Source: Paraglaciecola sp. (lineage in GTDB: Bacteria; Pseudomonadota; Gammaproteobacteria; Enterobacterales; Alteromonadaceae). Taken from it: a stretch of DNA of 64,000 bases. The stretch is taken from the NCBI GenBank assembly GCA_009993955.1, contig JAACSL010000014.1, positions 1 to 64,000 of the forward strand, written 5' to 3'. Each line of letters starts with the position of its first letter. Position 1 is the stretch's first letter. The notes beneath the pieces are model-generated. The model ran no database searches and had not been told where the DNA came from. It saw only the letters and a list, made by a program, of their open reading frames with translations. This document shows positions 44,909 to 54,689 of the stretch, in pieces. A program made the position numbers and the translations under genes.

Positions 44909-46417
44909 TTGAACGCGTTTAGGATTGTTTATTCTGTGCTCATCCTCACTTGTTTGAGCGTCACACCATGCTTGCAAGCAGAAGAAGATCGCCCAACCCA
45001 TGCTTTTAATCGACAATGGCTCGAAGACCATGCCAAAACACTCGCAAGCAAACCTTTTGTTGAACAAAAGATCGAAGCAGATAATCCGCTGAGTCAGCTA
45101 AATTACGACGACTATAAAAAAATTCAGTTTCAACGTGCGGCCACCATTTGGGCAAAAGAAGATCGTCAATTTCGCCTCATTCCTATGCATCCGGGTTTTT
45201 TATTCAAGACCCCAGTTAAGCTTAATTTAGTGGTAGGAGGCATATCGCGGCGCATCTTATATACCAGTGAAATATTCAACTATGACAAAGACTTAGATGC
45301 CGCCAAACAAAGCAAAGCCAGTGGCTATTCTGGCTTTCAGGTAACGACGCCCATCAATAACAGCGATGTGTGGGATGAGTTTATGGTATTCCAGGGTGGA
45401 AGTTATTTTCGCGCAGTTGGCAAGCATAACTGGTACGGATTATCAGCGCGTGGACTGGCTATAAATACGGCTCGGCCGTCTGGCGAAGAATTTCCAGTCT
45501 TCACTGAATTTTGGATTGAGCGCACCAAAGAACGCTCACCCACTTTAGTTATTCACGCCATTATGGAGAGTAAATCGCTGACCGGTGCCTTTACCTTTAA
45601 GGCGACCCCTGGCGACAATACTGTTGTTGAAGTTAACAGCCGGTTTTACCCACGACGCAGCATAGAAGTATTTGGCATTGCACCACTTACTTCCATGTTT
45701 TTGTTTAACGCCATGGACAGGCAGCGCTTTGATGACTTTCGCCCCGCGGTGCATGACTCAGATGGTTTATTTATTATCAGCAGCAATGGCGAAAAAATTT
45801 GGCGGCCGTTGATCAATCCTAAAAAATTACAAGTTTCCGCCTTCAGCGATACGGCACCCTCAGGCTTTGGTTTGTTGCAACGGCATCGACAATTTCATGA
45901 TTTTCAAGACATGGAGGCCAACTACGAAAAACGCGCTTCTGCTTGGGTTGAACCAATAGGTGATTGGGGGCCCGGTCATGTTGAACTCATTGAAATACCC
46001 ACCAATGCAGAAATCCACGACAACATTGTCGCTTTTTGGCAACCCAAGGCACCACTGCGCAAGGGGCAGGAATACAGTTTTCAGTACAAAATTTTCTGGG
46101 GTATGCAAGTGGCGACGGAAGGCCAGTCAGGTCGTATTGTCGCCAGTGCTTCAGGACGAAGTTTAAGTGATGAAAAAGTGCGTGAATTTGTATTGGACTA
46201 TTCGGGGCCTGATATTCCCAATAACTTGTTGGTGAATGCCAGTACCAGCGCAGGCAACATGGTGGGTAGTGTGGTGAAAATATTGCCACAAAGCGGCCAA
46301 TGCCGAGTGGTGGTAAAATTTGCCCCCGGTGATGCAAACATGGCTGAGCTTCGCGTCGGACTGACCAGCAATAATAAACCTTGGGGTGAAACATGGTTGT
46401 ACCGATGGACACGTTAA
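44909..46417 (+). CDS. opgG: Periplasmic glucan biosynthesis protein OpgG/OpgD
   Basis: A 502-residue periplasmic protein needed to make osmoregulated periplasmic glucans. Signal peptide FRIVYSVLILTCLSVTPCLQ; family signatures LNYDDYKKIQFQ, HNWYGLSARGLAI, FAINGPSLGGAY-region equivalent FGIAPLTSMFLF, and RDFQDLEA-like HDFQDMEANYE. The TTG at 44909 is preferred because AAGGA lies 8 bases upstream; ATG 44882 has no such site. Its end overlaps opgH, as in other opgGH operons. OpgG and OpgD are hard to tell apart by eye. Confidence 0.88.
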   Translation: MNAFRIVYSVLILTCLSVTPCLQAEEDRPTHAFNRQWLEDHAKTLASKPFVEQKIEADNPLSQLNYDDYKKIQFQRAATIWAKEDRQFRLIPMHPGFLFKTPVKLNLVVGGISRRILYTSEIFNYDKDLDAAKQSKASGYSGFQVTTPINNSDVWDEFMVFQGGSYFRAVGKHNWYGLSARGLAINTARPSGEEFPVFTEFWIERTKERSPTLVIHAIMESKSLTGAFTFKATPGDNTVVEVNSRFYPRRSIEVFGIAPLTSMFLFNAMDRQRFDDFRPAVHDSDGLFIISSNGEKIWRPLINPKKLQVSAFSDTAPSGFGLLQRHRQFHDFQDMEANYEKRASAWVEPIGDWGPGHVELIEIPTNAEIHDNIVAFWQPKAPLRKGQEYSFQYKIFWGMQVATEGQSGRIVASASGRSLSDEKVREFVLDYSGPDIPNNLLVNASTSAGNMVGSVVKILPQSGQCRVVVKFAPGDANMAELRVGLTSNNKPWGETWLYRWTR

Positions 46418-48565
46418 ACCAGGGTCAAGGTGCCACCCCCGCTGAGAAGCCATTGGCCATGCCAGCGCAAAATTTTAGCCGTAAGCCCAAAGCATATTTT
46501 GCCAATCAAACATGGCGCACTTACCTTGCACGATTATTAACCTTTGGCGGCGCCATAACTATGACCAGCTATGCCACTTATCAGATGGTGTTGATTGTGT
46601 CACAGGTGGACGTGACGGTTTTGCAATGGGTAATGGTGGTTTTGTTTGCCCTCACGTTTATTTGGATTGCGTTAGCCGCTTGTGCCGCGCTCACCGGCTT
46701 TTTGCTCAGGGCCAAACCCTTGGTGTCGCGTAGCCACACAACAAGCCACAAAAAAACGGTGTTATTAATGCCCATTTATAATGAGGATGCCAGTCAAACG
46801 TGTGCAGCCTTGTTGAGTATGGCAAAAGCCTTGGTGGCCAAAGGCTGGGGACAACAATTTGAAATTTTTATTATTTCTGATTCCAACAAAGCTGATTTAT
46901 GGGTGAAAGAAACAGCCGCGGTGAAAGCACTGCAAAGCGAATTAGCGGGGGAGATGCAGGTATGGTATCGCCGTCGTTACCACAACACCGCTAAAAAAGC
47001 CGGCAATGTGCACGAGTTTGTCAGTCGCTGGGGTGGGCAATACGACTTTATGTTGATCTTAGATGCCGACAGCTTATTGTCGGCGGAGACCTTGATCACC
47101 CTCATGGCAGAAATGGAAACTGATCCGAATAGCGGCATTCTGCAAACCCTGCCTTGCCTTTACAGGGGCGATACTTTGTTTGCGCGCTTGCAACAGTTTG
47201 CGGGATCAATATACGGACCCATTGTGGCTGAGGGCATTACGGCTTGGCAGGGTAATGATGGTAACTATTGTGGCTGAGGGCATTACGGCTTGGCAGGGTA
47301 ATGATGGTAACTATTGGGGGCACAATGCCATCATTCGCGTGAGCGCCTTTGCCGCTACCGCCGGTTTACCCAGTTTAGGAGGTAAAAAACCCTTCAGTGG
47401 CGATATTCTGTCTCACGATTTTGTCGAAGCTGCCTTGATGCGCCGTGCAGGATGGTCGGTGCGCATGTTACCTAATTTAAAAGGCTCATGGGAAGAAAGC
47501 CCACCCAGTTTATCGGATGTCGCCACACGCGATAGACGTTGGGCACAAGGCAATATTCAGCATTTGGCCGTGTTACGTGCACGAGGTTTACGTTGGCCAA
47601 ATCGTTTTCACATGCTCACTGGTATTATGGGCTACCTCGCCTCACCCATCTGGTTTGCCCTGATTTTGATTGGTATTGTGATGGCGGTGCAAATTCACTA
47701 CGTCAACGTGGAATATTTTTCTGACGAAATGAGTTTATTTCCCCACTGGCCGGTCTTTGACTCACAGCGCATGGTGCAGCTGTTTGTCATCACCATGGCT
47801 ATCCTATTAGTCCCCAAAATATTAGGTTTGGTAAGGGCTATATTCAGCCCTGAGTTGCGCCGACCATTAGGCGTTATTCGCCTAATACTAGGGGCCTGTG
47901 TGGAACTATTTTTTTCGGTGTTGTATGCCCCGATCTTCATGTTGATCCACAGTAAACACATCATTGATATATTTCGTGGCCGTGACTCTGGCTGGTCTGC
48001 ACAACAACGTCAATACAGCGGGTTACCTTGGGCACAGTTATTTCGTCTGCACAGCTGGCATACCATGATCGGTATCAGCATAACCCTGGTTTTATCCTAC
48101 TACTCGCCACCACTGTTACTGTGGCTTGCTCCTACCTTAGTGGGATTGGTATTCGCCATTCCACTGTCTGCCTTAAGTGGTAGTCAGGGTCTAGCGCGGG
48201 TACTGCGTTTTGTGGGTTTACTGAACATTCCTGAAGAAGTAACAGAACACGCGGTGATGCAAAAGCGAGAATCCTATGTTGCGCACTTTGCTAAGGTTGT
48301 CGCCGACATCAATATCCATCGTTTACTGAGTGAACAACAACTGCGTGAACAACACTTTTCTATGGTATTAACGGCACCAAAAGCCGCACGCGGCCACCCT
48401 CCCATCAATCAAATGGGCGCGGCCTATAAAATAGCGGATGCACATGATGCCGACGAGGCCTTGGAATGGATGCATAATCAAGAAAAACTGGCACTGCTCA
48501 GCCACCCAGAAATCTTTGCCGATCTCCTGCGCCTGCACCAGAAAAACCTGCGGCAAAGCCAATAA
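46405..48565 (+). pseudogene. opgH: Glucan glucosyltransferase OpgH, frameshifted by tandem duplication
   Basis: The inner-membrane transferase that builds the periplasmic glucan backbone is split. Part one (46405-47277) has two membrane helices, VLLMPIYNEDA and LILDADSLL, then stops at 47275. Part two continues in another frame with GHNAIIRVSAF, the catalytic RDRRWAQGNIQH and several helices. The break is an exact 46-bp tandem copy at 47221-47312; removing one copy restores one frame of 704 residues. No decay is visible elsewhere, so the change is recent, reversible, or an assembly error. The start (46393 or 46405) overlaps opgG. Confidence 0.9.
47221..47312 (+). repeat. Exact 46-bp tandem duplication inside opgH
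   Basis: Bases 47221-47266 are repeated without a mismatch at 47267-47312, with four more shared bases (ATTG) at 47313-47316. The unit encodes the conserved VAEGITAWQGNDGNY segment. 46 is not a multiple of three, so the extra copy shifts the frame and creates a TGA at 47275. Confidence 0.97.
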
Positions 48566-48647
48566 TGCACGAGCTTGAGGTGTGCGTTGAACGTTTATTA
48601 TACCCATTGTAGCCGTGGTTTTTGGCAATGAGGAGTAGAGTATAATC

Positions 48648-49661
48648 ATGCAAAAATTGCCCGCTTTACAGGCGGTTGAACGGTTGTCCTTGGGTGTTTT
48701 TCCGACACCTTTGAGTCATTTAAGTCGCTTAAGCGCTTTACTCAACCGCCCAGATATTTACATAAAACGCGATGACTTGAGTGGTTTGGCTTTAGGTGGC
48801 AACAAGGTGCGCAAACTTGAATATTTGCTTGGTGATGCAAAAGCCAAACTCAGTGATTGTGTGATTACCGCTGGTGCCGTGCAGTCTAACCATTGCCGAC
48901 AAACCGCAGCAGCGGCGGCGATGTTGGGTTTACCCTGCCATTTAATGCTAGGGGGCGATGAGCCTGCACATACCAATGGCAATTTACTGTTAGATAAACT
49001 TTTTGGTAGTCACATTCATTGGCAAGGGGAACTGCGTAAGGGTGAGGGTATTCCCGCCTTGGTACAAAAGCTAAGCAAGCAGGGTTTATCCCTCTACGTT
49101 GTGCCATATGGCGGCTCAAACGCCCTAGGCTGCTTAGGTTTTGCCAATGCATTAGTGGAATTGCAACAACAAATTGAACATACACCTATCACCCATATCG
49201 TTTTTGCCTCAAGTTCTGGCGCTACCCATGCTGGCTTAATGCTGGGTAAAGCCTTGTTAAACCAGCGCTACACCCTGTTAGGCATCAACATCGACAAAGA
49301 TGAATCAGGAGCCCTGCCCTTTGCACAGCGTATTGTCGAGCTTGCTAACCAAGCGGCTCAGCTGGTGGGCTTAGACAGACTTTTTAGCTCAGACGATGTC
49401 AATCTGTGTGATGATTATTTTGCCGAAGGTTACGGAGTCTTAGGTGCCGCCGAGCAGCACGCCATTGAGTTATTGGCGCGTAAAGAGGGAATTTTACTTG
49501 ACCCCGTTTATACCGGACGTGCCATGGCCGGTCTCATCGATTTGGTCAACCGCGGCTATTTTACAACCAAGGACAGGGTCTTATTTTGGCACACAGGTGG
49601 CAGCCCTGCCTTATTTGCTTACGCCGAACAAATTAGCACAGCAGACAAACTTGCGCCGTGA
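48648..49661 (+). CDS. D-cysteine desulfhydrase-like PLP enzyme
   Basis: A 337-residue fold-type II PLP enzyme. IYIKRDDLSGLALGGNKVRKLEYLL carries the PLP lysine (in GNKVRKL); TAGAVQSNHCRQTAAAA, VPYGGSNALGCLGF, SSSGATHAGLMLG and FWHTGGSPALFAY match D-cysteine desulfhydrase (DcyD) and related ACC-deaminase-type enzymes. Expected reaction: D-cysteine to pyruvate, sulfide and ammonia. GAGGAG lies before the ATG. Substrate cannot be fixed from sequence alone. Confidence 0.87.
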   Translation: MQKLPALQAVERLSLGVFPTPLSHLSRLSALLNRPDIYIKRDDLSGLALGGNKVRKLEYLLGDAKAKLSDCVITAGAVQSNHCRQTAAAAAMLGLPCHLMLGGDEPAHTNGNLLLDKLFGSHIHWQGELRKGEGIPALVQKLSKQGLSLYVVPYGGSNALGCLGFANALVELQQQIEHTPITHIVFASSSGATHAGLMLGKALLNQRYTLLGINIDKDESGALPFAQRIVELANQAAQLVGLDRLFSSDDVNLCDDYFAEGYGVLGAAEQHAIELLARKEGILLDPVYTGRAMAGLIDLVNRGYFTTKDRVLFWHTGGSPALFAYAEQISTADKLAP

Positions 49662-49700
49662 TGAGCTTAGGTTAAGATACGTTTATTCATCACTAGCGTC

Positions 49701-50936
49701 GTGGTTTCAGCAGTGCTACCAAAGCAGTTAAGTCGCCCATACAGACCATTATTTCAGCGAATTTTGCTTGGTTTATACTGTCTGTTAAGTGCTGGCGTCT
49801 GCACTGCGCAAGACAGCAATAGCCAAAAGCTTTCCATTGTAGTTGGACACGAAAATCCAGCGATTCACGACATCGTTAAACAGTTTGAAGTAGAGACTGG
49901 GATTGCCATAGACACACGTTTTTTTGACAACAGCGAACTGAAAGTAGAGTTATTGCAACGTAGTGAAAGTGTCACCCTACCCGACGCAGCCATACTGCCT
50001 GCTGATTTTCTTGGTTTGGCGTCTTTGCAGTACAGCGAAATCCCCCCTCAGTTGCTCAGTGAGCAAACCAGTCCTATTTTTAAACAATCTGCCATGATAA
50101 AAGGCCAGTTTCGCAGCGTGCCCATTATTGCTGGCAATCATTTATTGTTGTTTTACAACAAACGCCTAGTGCGTGATGCTGCAAGCACTTGGCGTGAGTT
50201 ACAACAGCAAGCTAAGCAGTTGCCTGCCGATGTACGGGCAATTACTTGGAGTTACAACGAGATGTATTGGTTGATCCCCTTCATCACAGCCATGCAATCG
50301 ATACCACTTAGCGAAGATACCGTGCAGTTAGATACATCGGCCATGCAACAAGCATTGGCGTTTTATACTTCAGTGGCGAAACAAGGTTTAGTTGATCCTA
50401 ATTGTGACTACCACTGTTCCATCAGCGCCTTCAACGCTGGACAAGCAGCCTATTTGCTCTCGGGTGATTGGTCGTTAGGTGCGCTTCGCGATGCCTTGGG
50501 TGAAGACCTAGGTGTGGCATCCTTGCCAATGATAGCAGATCACCCTATGCGTTCGTATTTTTCGACTCATGTTCTGACCTTTCCCGGTAACGCCTTAAAC
50601 GGTGAAAAACGCCCGCAACTGCTTAGATTAATCGAGTACTTACAGAGCGAATTGGTGCAGCGCCTGTTATGGCAAAAAATGCAGGTCTTGCCGGTGAATA
50701 CTAAACTGTTACGTGAGCTTGATCAGATTGGTAATCCTCGATTACACACCTTGATTGAACAGTTAAATCAGTCGATTCCCTTACCCACTAGTGAAGAAAT
50801 GGCCATCGTTTGGGAGGCGATGGGCATTGGTTTTCGGCGGTATGCCGCTGAAATAGTCACGGCAGAACAAGCTACCCAGTTGATGCAGCATTTGGCAGAA
50901 GAATCGATTAATCGTCATGGACAGAGAGCCAACTAG
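49701..50936 (+). CDS. Extracellular solute-binding protein linked to a hybrid kinase
   Basis: A 411-residue MalE-like periplasmic binding protein starting at GTG, with signal peptide LFQRILLGLYCLLSAGVCTA. LSIVVGHENPAIHDIVKQFE, NHLLLFYNKRLV, FNAGQAAYLLSGDWSLG and YFSTHVLTFPGNA match carbohydrate ABC binding proteins. No permease genes are adjacent. Its 3' end overlaps the following hybrid histidine kinase by 20 bp, so it probably presents a ligand to that kinase instead of a transporter. Confidence 0.82.
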   Translation: MVSAVLPKQLSRPYRPLFQRILLGLYCLLSAGVCTAQDSNSQKLSIVVGHENPAIHDIVKQFEVETGIAIDTRFFDNSELKVELLQRSESVTLPDAAILPADFLGLASLQYSEIPPQLLSEQTSPIFKQSAMIKGQFRSVPIIAGNHLLLFYNKRLVRDAASTWRELQQQAKQLPADVRAITWSYNEMYWLIPFITAMQSIPLSEDTVQLDTSAMQQALAFYTSVAKQGLVDPNCDYHCSISAFNAGQAAYLLSGDWSLGALRDALGEDLGVASLPMIADHPMRSYFSTHVLTFPGNALNGEKRPQLLRLIEYLQSELVQRLLWQKMQVLPVNTKLLRELDQIGNPRLHTLIEQLNQSIPLPTSEEMAIVWEAMGIGFRRYAAEIVTAEQATQLMQHLAEESINRHGQRAN

Positions 50937-53166
50937 GGTGAAAAAAGTATCGTTTAGCCAGTTGTTGTTTCGGCAAATAGTCCTGTTTGTTTTGGTGCCT
51001 TTAGTGGGCGTTGTTGTCTACTCTCTGTTCATCAATTTGCGCTCTGAGTCACTGGCCACACAAGATGCCCTGCAATCGAATAATCAAGCCCTTGCGTCGT
51101 CTTTAGATAATCGCTTTTCATTTTATCAATACGCCATTGCAGGGCTTAGTCAAAACCGAGCGTTAGGGGAGTTAGCCACCAATATTTTGTATGCACAAGC
51201 CGCCGACAAATCCTTACAACAATTTGCGCAGAGCCATTCTGCTGTTACGGCTGTGTTGATCGTCGACAAGCAGGGTTTTACCCTATCGGGCTTCCCGTTT
51301 GCTGCCCTAAAAGTAGGCTCAGAGCTACTCACTGAGTTTATCCAAGGGAATTTACAACACAGCACCATGAGCAAATTGCCTGAGTTACACTACTTTGAGG
51401 CAGCTTGGTTAGGTAACTACAGTTTACCCATGGCGCAACATGGTCAACTTGCTTTTGTGGTTCCATTGCAACGGGCAACAAAATCATTGATTAATCCCAT
51501 GGTGTCCAGTGCCTTGATGATGGTGTTTATTGATCCCATTGCATTGGTACAAGAAATTAAGCAAAACAATCTAGATGCAAAAACGGCCGGACAGTATCTT
51601 CTGCAAACGACTAATTTGACCTTCGGTGAAGCACCGCAACCAGCCGATGAATTTTTAGTTGCGCAACACGAACTACAAACAATCTTGCAGGATAATGGTC
51701 AACTCAAACCATTAACGATAGCGACGTACTACCCCAAGACCGCCTACACCGCCAATATTTATCAAACCTTGTACCTGACCCTGAGTGCCCTAGGCATCAT
51801 CTTGCTCATGAGCTTTTTCTTCCTGCGTCAGTGGTTCAAAAAACTCAATAAACCCATCGAAGATGTGGTGGTATTAAGCAAGGAAATTGCCGAAGGCCAC
51901 TACTCAGACATTGAGCACAACAGCAAGTACCTTGAGTTCGAAGAGATCAACAGGGCCTTGATGGTCATGGCCGAAAAAATTAAACAACAAATGCTGCACC
52001 TTGACCATGCACGCAGCAAAGCTGAAGACGCCGATCAACTTAAATCACAGTTCTTGGCTAACATGAGCCACGAAATTCGCACCCCAATGAATGGCTTACT
52101 CGGTATTTTACAGTTGCTTAAACAAGACGCCTCGTTTGATAAACATACCAATATGCTGAACACCGCCCTGCAATCAGGTCAAAACCTGCTGCGCATTTTG
52201 AATGACATTCTTGATTTATCAAAAATTGAGGCAGAACGATTAGATATTGAAAAAACTCACTTTATTCCCGCCAAGCTGGTTAATGAAACCCTGGAGTTAA
52301 TTGCCCCTGACTGCGCGCAAAAAGGCATAGACTTGTTGGTTGAATTGGCGCCTGAAATGCGCAACAAGTGGCTCGGTGATAGTTTGCGACTCAGCCAAAT
52401 CTTAAACAACCTCCTCTCTAATGCAGTCAAATTTACCGCCAAAGGCAGCATCACACTGCAAGCACACTATCGACAGGAGCATAATGAGCAGAGGCTCTAC
52501 TTTAGCGTTATTGATCAAGGCATTGGTCTTAGCCCCGCCCAAATTGACCATTTATTTACTCCGTTTAAACAGGCTGATGCCTCCACCACCCGACTGTTTG
52601 GTGGAACAGGTTTAGGTTTGTATATCAGCCGCAAGTTGGTGAGGTTAATGGGAGGAGACCTGTGGGTGGAGAGTCAGTTAGGTCAGGGAGCAAGTTTTCA
52701 TTTTTATGTGTGTGTTGAACCAGCCCAAACTAACGATGTCGCTGCCAGTGAATCAACTTCAGAACTGACAGAGGCACCGGATTTAAGGTCAAAACGCATA
52801 TTGTTGGTTGAAGATAATCTTATTAACCAAGAAATTTTGCAGATGATGTTAGCGCCAACCAATGCCATCATCTGCACCGCAAACAACGGGCTTGAGGCCT
52901 TAACTGCCTATGCCACGTTTATGCCTGATTTGATCTTAATGGATGTGCAGATGCCAGAAATGGATGGCACAACAGCCACCCAACAACTGCGTGAACAGGG
53001 GGTAGAGGTGCCGATCATTATGCAGACAGCCAATGTCAATCAACAGGATATATCGTCTTACCACCAGCTTGGCGCAACTGGGGTGTTAGGTAAACCCACT
53101 GACTTACAACAATTGTATCAAATGCTGCACACTCATTTAGTGGCTAATGACATAGCGACTAAATGA
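50917..53166 (+). CDS. Hybrid sensor histidine kinase with receiver domain
   Basis: A 749-residue membrane protein: TM1 (IVLFVLVPLVGVVVYSLFI), a periplasmic Cache-like domain of about 230 residues, TM2 (LYLTLSALGIILLMSFFFL), HAMP, HisKA with FLANMSHEIRTPMNG, HATPase (NNLLSNAVKFT; DQGIGLSP; GTGLGLYISRKL) and a C-terminal receiver (ILLVEDNLINQEIL, LILMDVQMPEMDG, LGKPT). No Hpt domain or separate regulator is adjacent, so the phosphorelay partner lies elsewhere. The overlap with the binding-protein gene points to shared sensing. Confidence 0.92.
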   Translation: MDREPTRVKKVSFSQLLFRQIVLFVLVPLVGVVVYSLFINLRSESLATQDALQSNNQALASSLDNRFSFYQYAIAGLSQNRALGELATNILYAQAADKSLQQFAQSHSAVTAVLIVDKQGFTLSGFPFAALKVGSELLTEFIQGNLQHSTMSKLPELHYFEAAWLGNYSLPMAQHGQLAFVVPLQRATKSLINPMVSSALMMVFIDPIALVQEIKQNNLDAKTAGQYLLQTTNLTFGEAPQPADEFLVAQHELQTILQDNGQLKPLTIATYYPKTAYTANIYQTLYLTLSALGIILLMSFFFLRQWFKKLNKPIEDVVVLSKEIAEGHYSDIEHNSKYLEFEEINRALMVMAEKIKQQMLHLDHARSKAEDADQLKSQFLANMSHEIRTPMNGLLGILQLLKQDASFDKHTNMLNTALQSGQNLLRILNDILDLSKIEAERLDIEKTHFIPAKLVNETLELIAPDCAQKGIDLLVELAPEMRNKWLGDSLRLSQILNNLLSNAVKFTAKGSITLQAHYRQEHNEQRLYFSVIDQGIGLSPAQIDHLFTPFKQADASTTRLFGGTGLGLYISRKLVRLMGGDLWVESQLGQGASFHFYVCVEPAQTNDVAASESTSELTEAPDLRSKRILLVEDNLINQEILQMMLAPTNAIICTANNGLEALTAYATFMPDLILMDVQMPEMDGTTATQQLREQGVEVPIIMQTANVNQQDISSYHQLGATGVLGKPTDLQQLYQMLHTHLVANDIATK

Positions 53167-53642
53167 GCGAGGTCTTCCCCCAAACTCAGCGTTGGACGCT
53201 CTACTATCCGGCCTAATTCAGTTTCCCCGTCAAACAAAATAAACGTAGGCGTGAAACGCAATTGGTAAACCCGAGACAGGCCTTCTGGATCTTGTTTTTG
53301 CTGATTTACCGCTACCAATTGCAGCATGGCCAGGGACACCTGTGCCTCATCTAACAGTTTTAATAAACGGGGCACCTCACGCTGACTGTCGTGACACCAG
53401 CCTCCAAATAAAATAAGTAAGGACTTGCCCTGTAATTGTTGCGCTGCAACAAGTTCTTGCTCTGAGGCACTATAAGCGCGGTAGTTTTCAGCAAAATGTG
53501 ACATCAACGACGACACTTGTTGTTGGCTGACTTGCCCCTCAGGCAAGCTTGCCACTGGCTTTTCTGGTGCACTTTGACAACCAACGACACTAAAGACAAG
53601 TAGCAGTAGCGCGTAGGCATGTAACGGTAAGATAAGTCGCAT
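53133..53642 (-). CDS. Thioredoxin-like lipoprotein with single cysteine
   Basis: A 169-residue lipoprotein: the signal ends in lipobox VVGC. The thioredoxin fold shows LLILFGGWCHDSQREVPRLL and the cis-proline loop FTPTFILFDG. The active site is WCHDS, with one cysteine instead of CxxC, so disulfide reduction by the usual route is unlikely; a thiol or peroxide role is possible. Its end overlaps the convergent kinase gene by 34 bp. Confidence 0.8.
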   Translation of the reverse strand: MRLILPLHAYALLLLVFSVVGCQSAPEKPVASLPEGQVSQQQVSSLMSHFAENYRAYSASEQELVAAQQLQGKSLLILFGGWCHDSQREVPRLLKLLDEAQVSLAMLQLVAVNQQKQDPEGLSRVYQLRFTPTFILFDGETELGRIVERPTLSLGEDLAHLVAMSLATK

Positions 53643-53691
53643 TAATGATCCCTTATTTTGCTTGAGCTGACAAACGATGCTGAGGTGGCAA

Positions 53692-54567
53692 TCAACGCTG
53701 ATTGACTATCAGTTTTAATGAAGTTTCTTGCTTTGGCATAGACAATAAAAAATCAATGAACTCACTCAGACCAGGGTGATTCACTTCATGCAGATACGCT
53801 AATTTTAGTGAGCATTGAAACTCCTTACACACACTCACTTTGCTCAGTTGTCCTTGTTGCACATAGTGCTCAGCAATACTCACTGGCAGCAAAGCCATGC
53901 CGCCTTGATTAAGCAGCAGTTCTAAGGCAATGCGAATGGAGCTGGTGTTAAATTTTGCTTCTCGTGTGCCCGGAAAATGTCTCTCTACTTCTTCACGGGC
54001 TTTAGCGTGCCACTCAAGATTAATATAACGTTTGGCAACATCGTCCACCTCGTCATCGGCCAGTTGATTCATGTACAAAGCCAAGCAGACATTTAACAGT
54101 GGTTGCATGATTATCTGGTCAGATTTAAGCGGCTCACTGACCACAGCCAGATCAAGGGTGCGATTATGTAATTGCCGGGATAATTGCTCATTTGTCATGA
54201 TGTCTGCATGCACAGATAACGCGGGAAAATACTCACTAATTGCGCCAAGAGCATGACTTAAATACAGCTCCCAAGCGTTAGGTGTGCCAGCAATGGCAAT
54301 GTGCTGAACGTTGACATTATTGATGGCTTTTACTGCTTCGTTAAGTGTGACTGCCAGTGATTCGGCATAAGGCACGAGCTTATGTCCCGCGGCAGTTAAT
54401 TGAATACTGTTACGATTGCGGATAAAGAGCGGACTATTAAAATACTCTTCGAGCTGTTTAATCCGAGCACTGACTGCTGATGGTGTCAGAAACAGATTTT
54501 CTGCCGTCTTTCCAAAGTGTCGAGTTTTGACCACTTCGAGAAAGGTAACGAGGAAACGCACGTCCAT
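53692..54567 (-). CDS. LysR-family regulator, HdfR-like
   Basis: A 291-residue regulator from MDVRFLVTFLEVVKTRHFGK. The winged-helix domain (FLTPSAVSARIKQLEEYFNS; RNRNSIQLTAAG) closely resembles HdfR of enterobacteria. The effector-binding domain follows (HIAIAGTPNAWELYLSHALG). A longer in-frame start at 54627 falls at the edge of a terminator hairpin, so I used 54567. The target is unknown. Confidence 0.85.
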   Translation of the reverse strand: MDVRFLVTFLEVVKTRHFGKTAENLFLTPSAVSARIKQLEEYFNSPLFIRNRNSIQLTAAGHKLVPYAESLAVTLNEAVKAINNVNVQHIAIAGTPNAWELYLSHALGAISEYFPALSVHADIMTNEQLSRQLHNRTLDLAVVSEPLKSDQIIMQPLLNVCLALYMNQLADDEVDDVAKRYINLEWHAKAREEVERHFPGTREAKFNTSSIRIALELLLNQGGMALLPVSIAEHYVQQGQLSKVSVCKEFQCSLKLAYLHEVNHPGLSEFIDFLLSMPKQETSLKLIVNQR

Positions 54568-54631
54568 AGATAGGGCTTTTTGTTGACTTGATAGTGAATT
54601 CATACCCTGATTGACCCACAATTTCAATAAA

Positions 54632-54658
54632 AAGACGCCGTTTGGACAACGGCGTTTT
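54632..54658 (-). terminator. Rho-independent terminator for the small secreted protein gene
   Basis: ACGCCGTT (54635-54642) pairs with AACGGCGT (54648-54655) around TGGAC, with A and T flanks extending the stem; read leftward, a TTTTTATT tract follows. It lies 32 bp after the stop of the gene at 54690-54911 and upstream of the LysR gene. Confidence 0.82.
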
Positions 54659-54689
54659 CATTCAGCAACTCATACAGAGCGGTTTAGTC

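Noticed and set aside
46405..48565. Reading the two opgH parts as two separate genes
   Set aside because: The exact 46-bp repeat explains the frame change, and neither part has a full catalytic domain.
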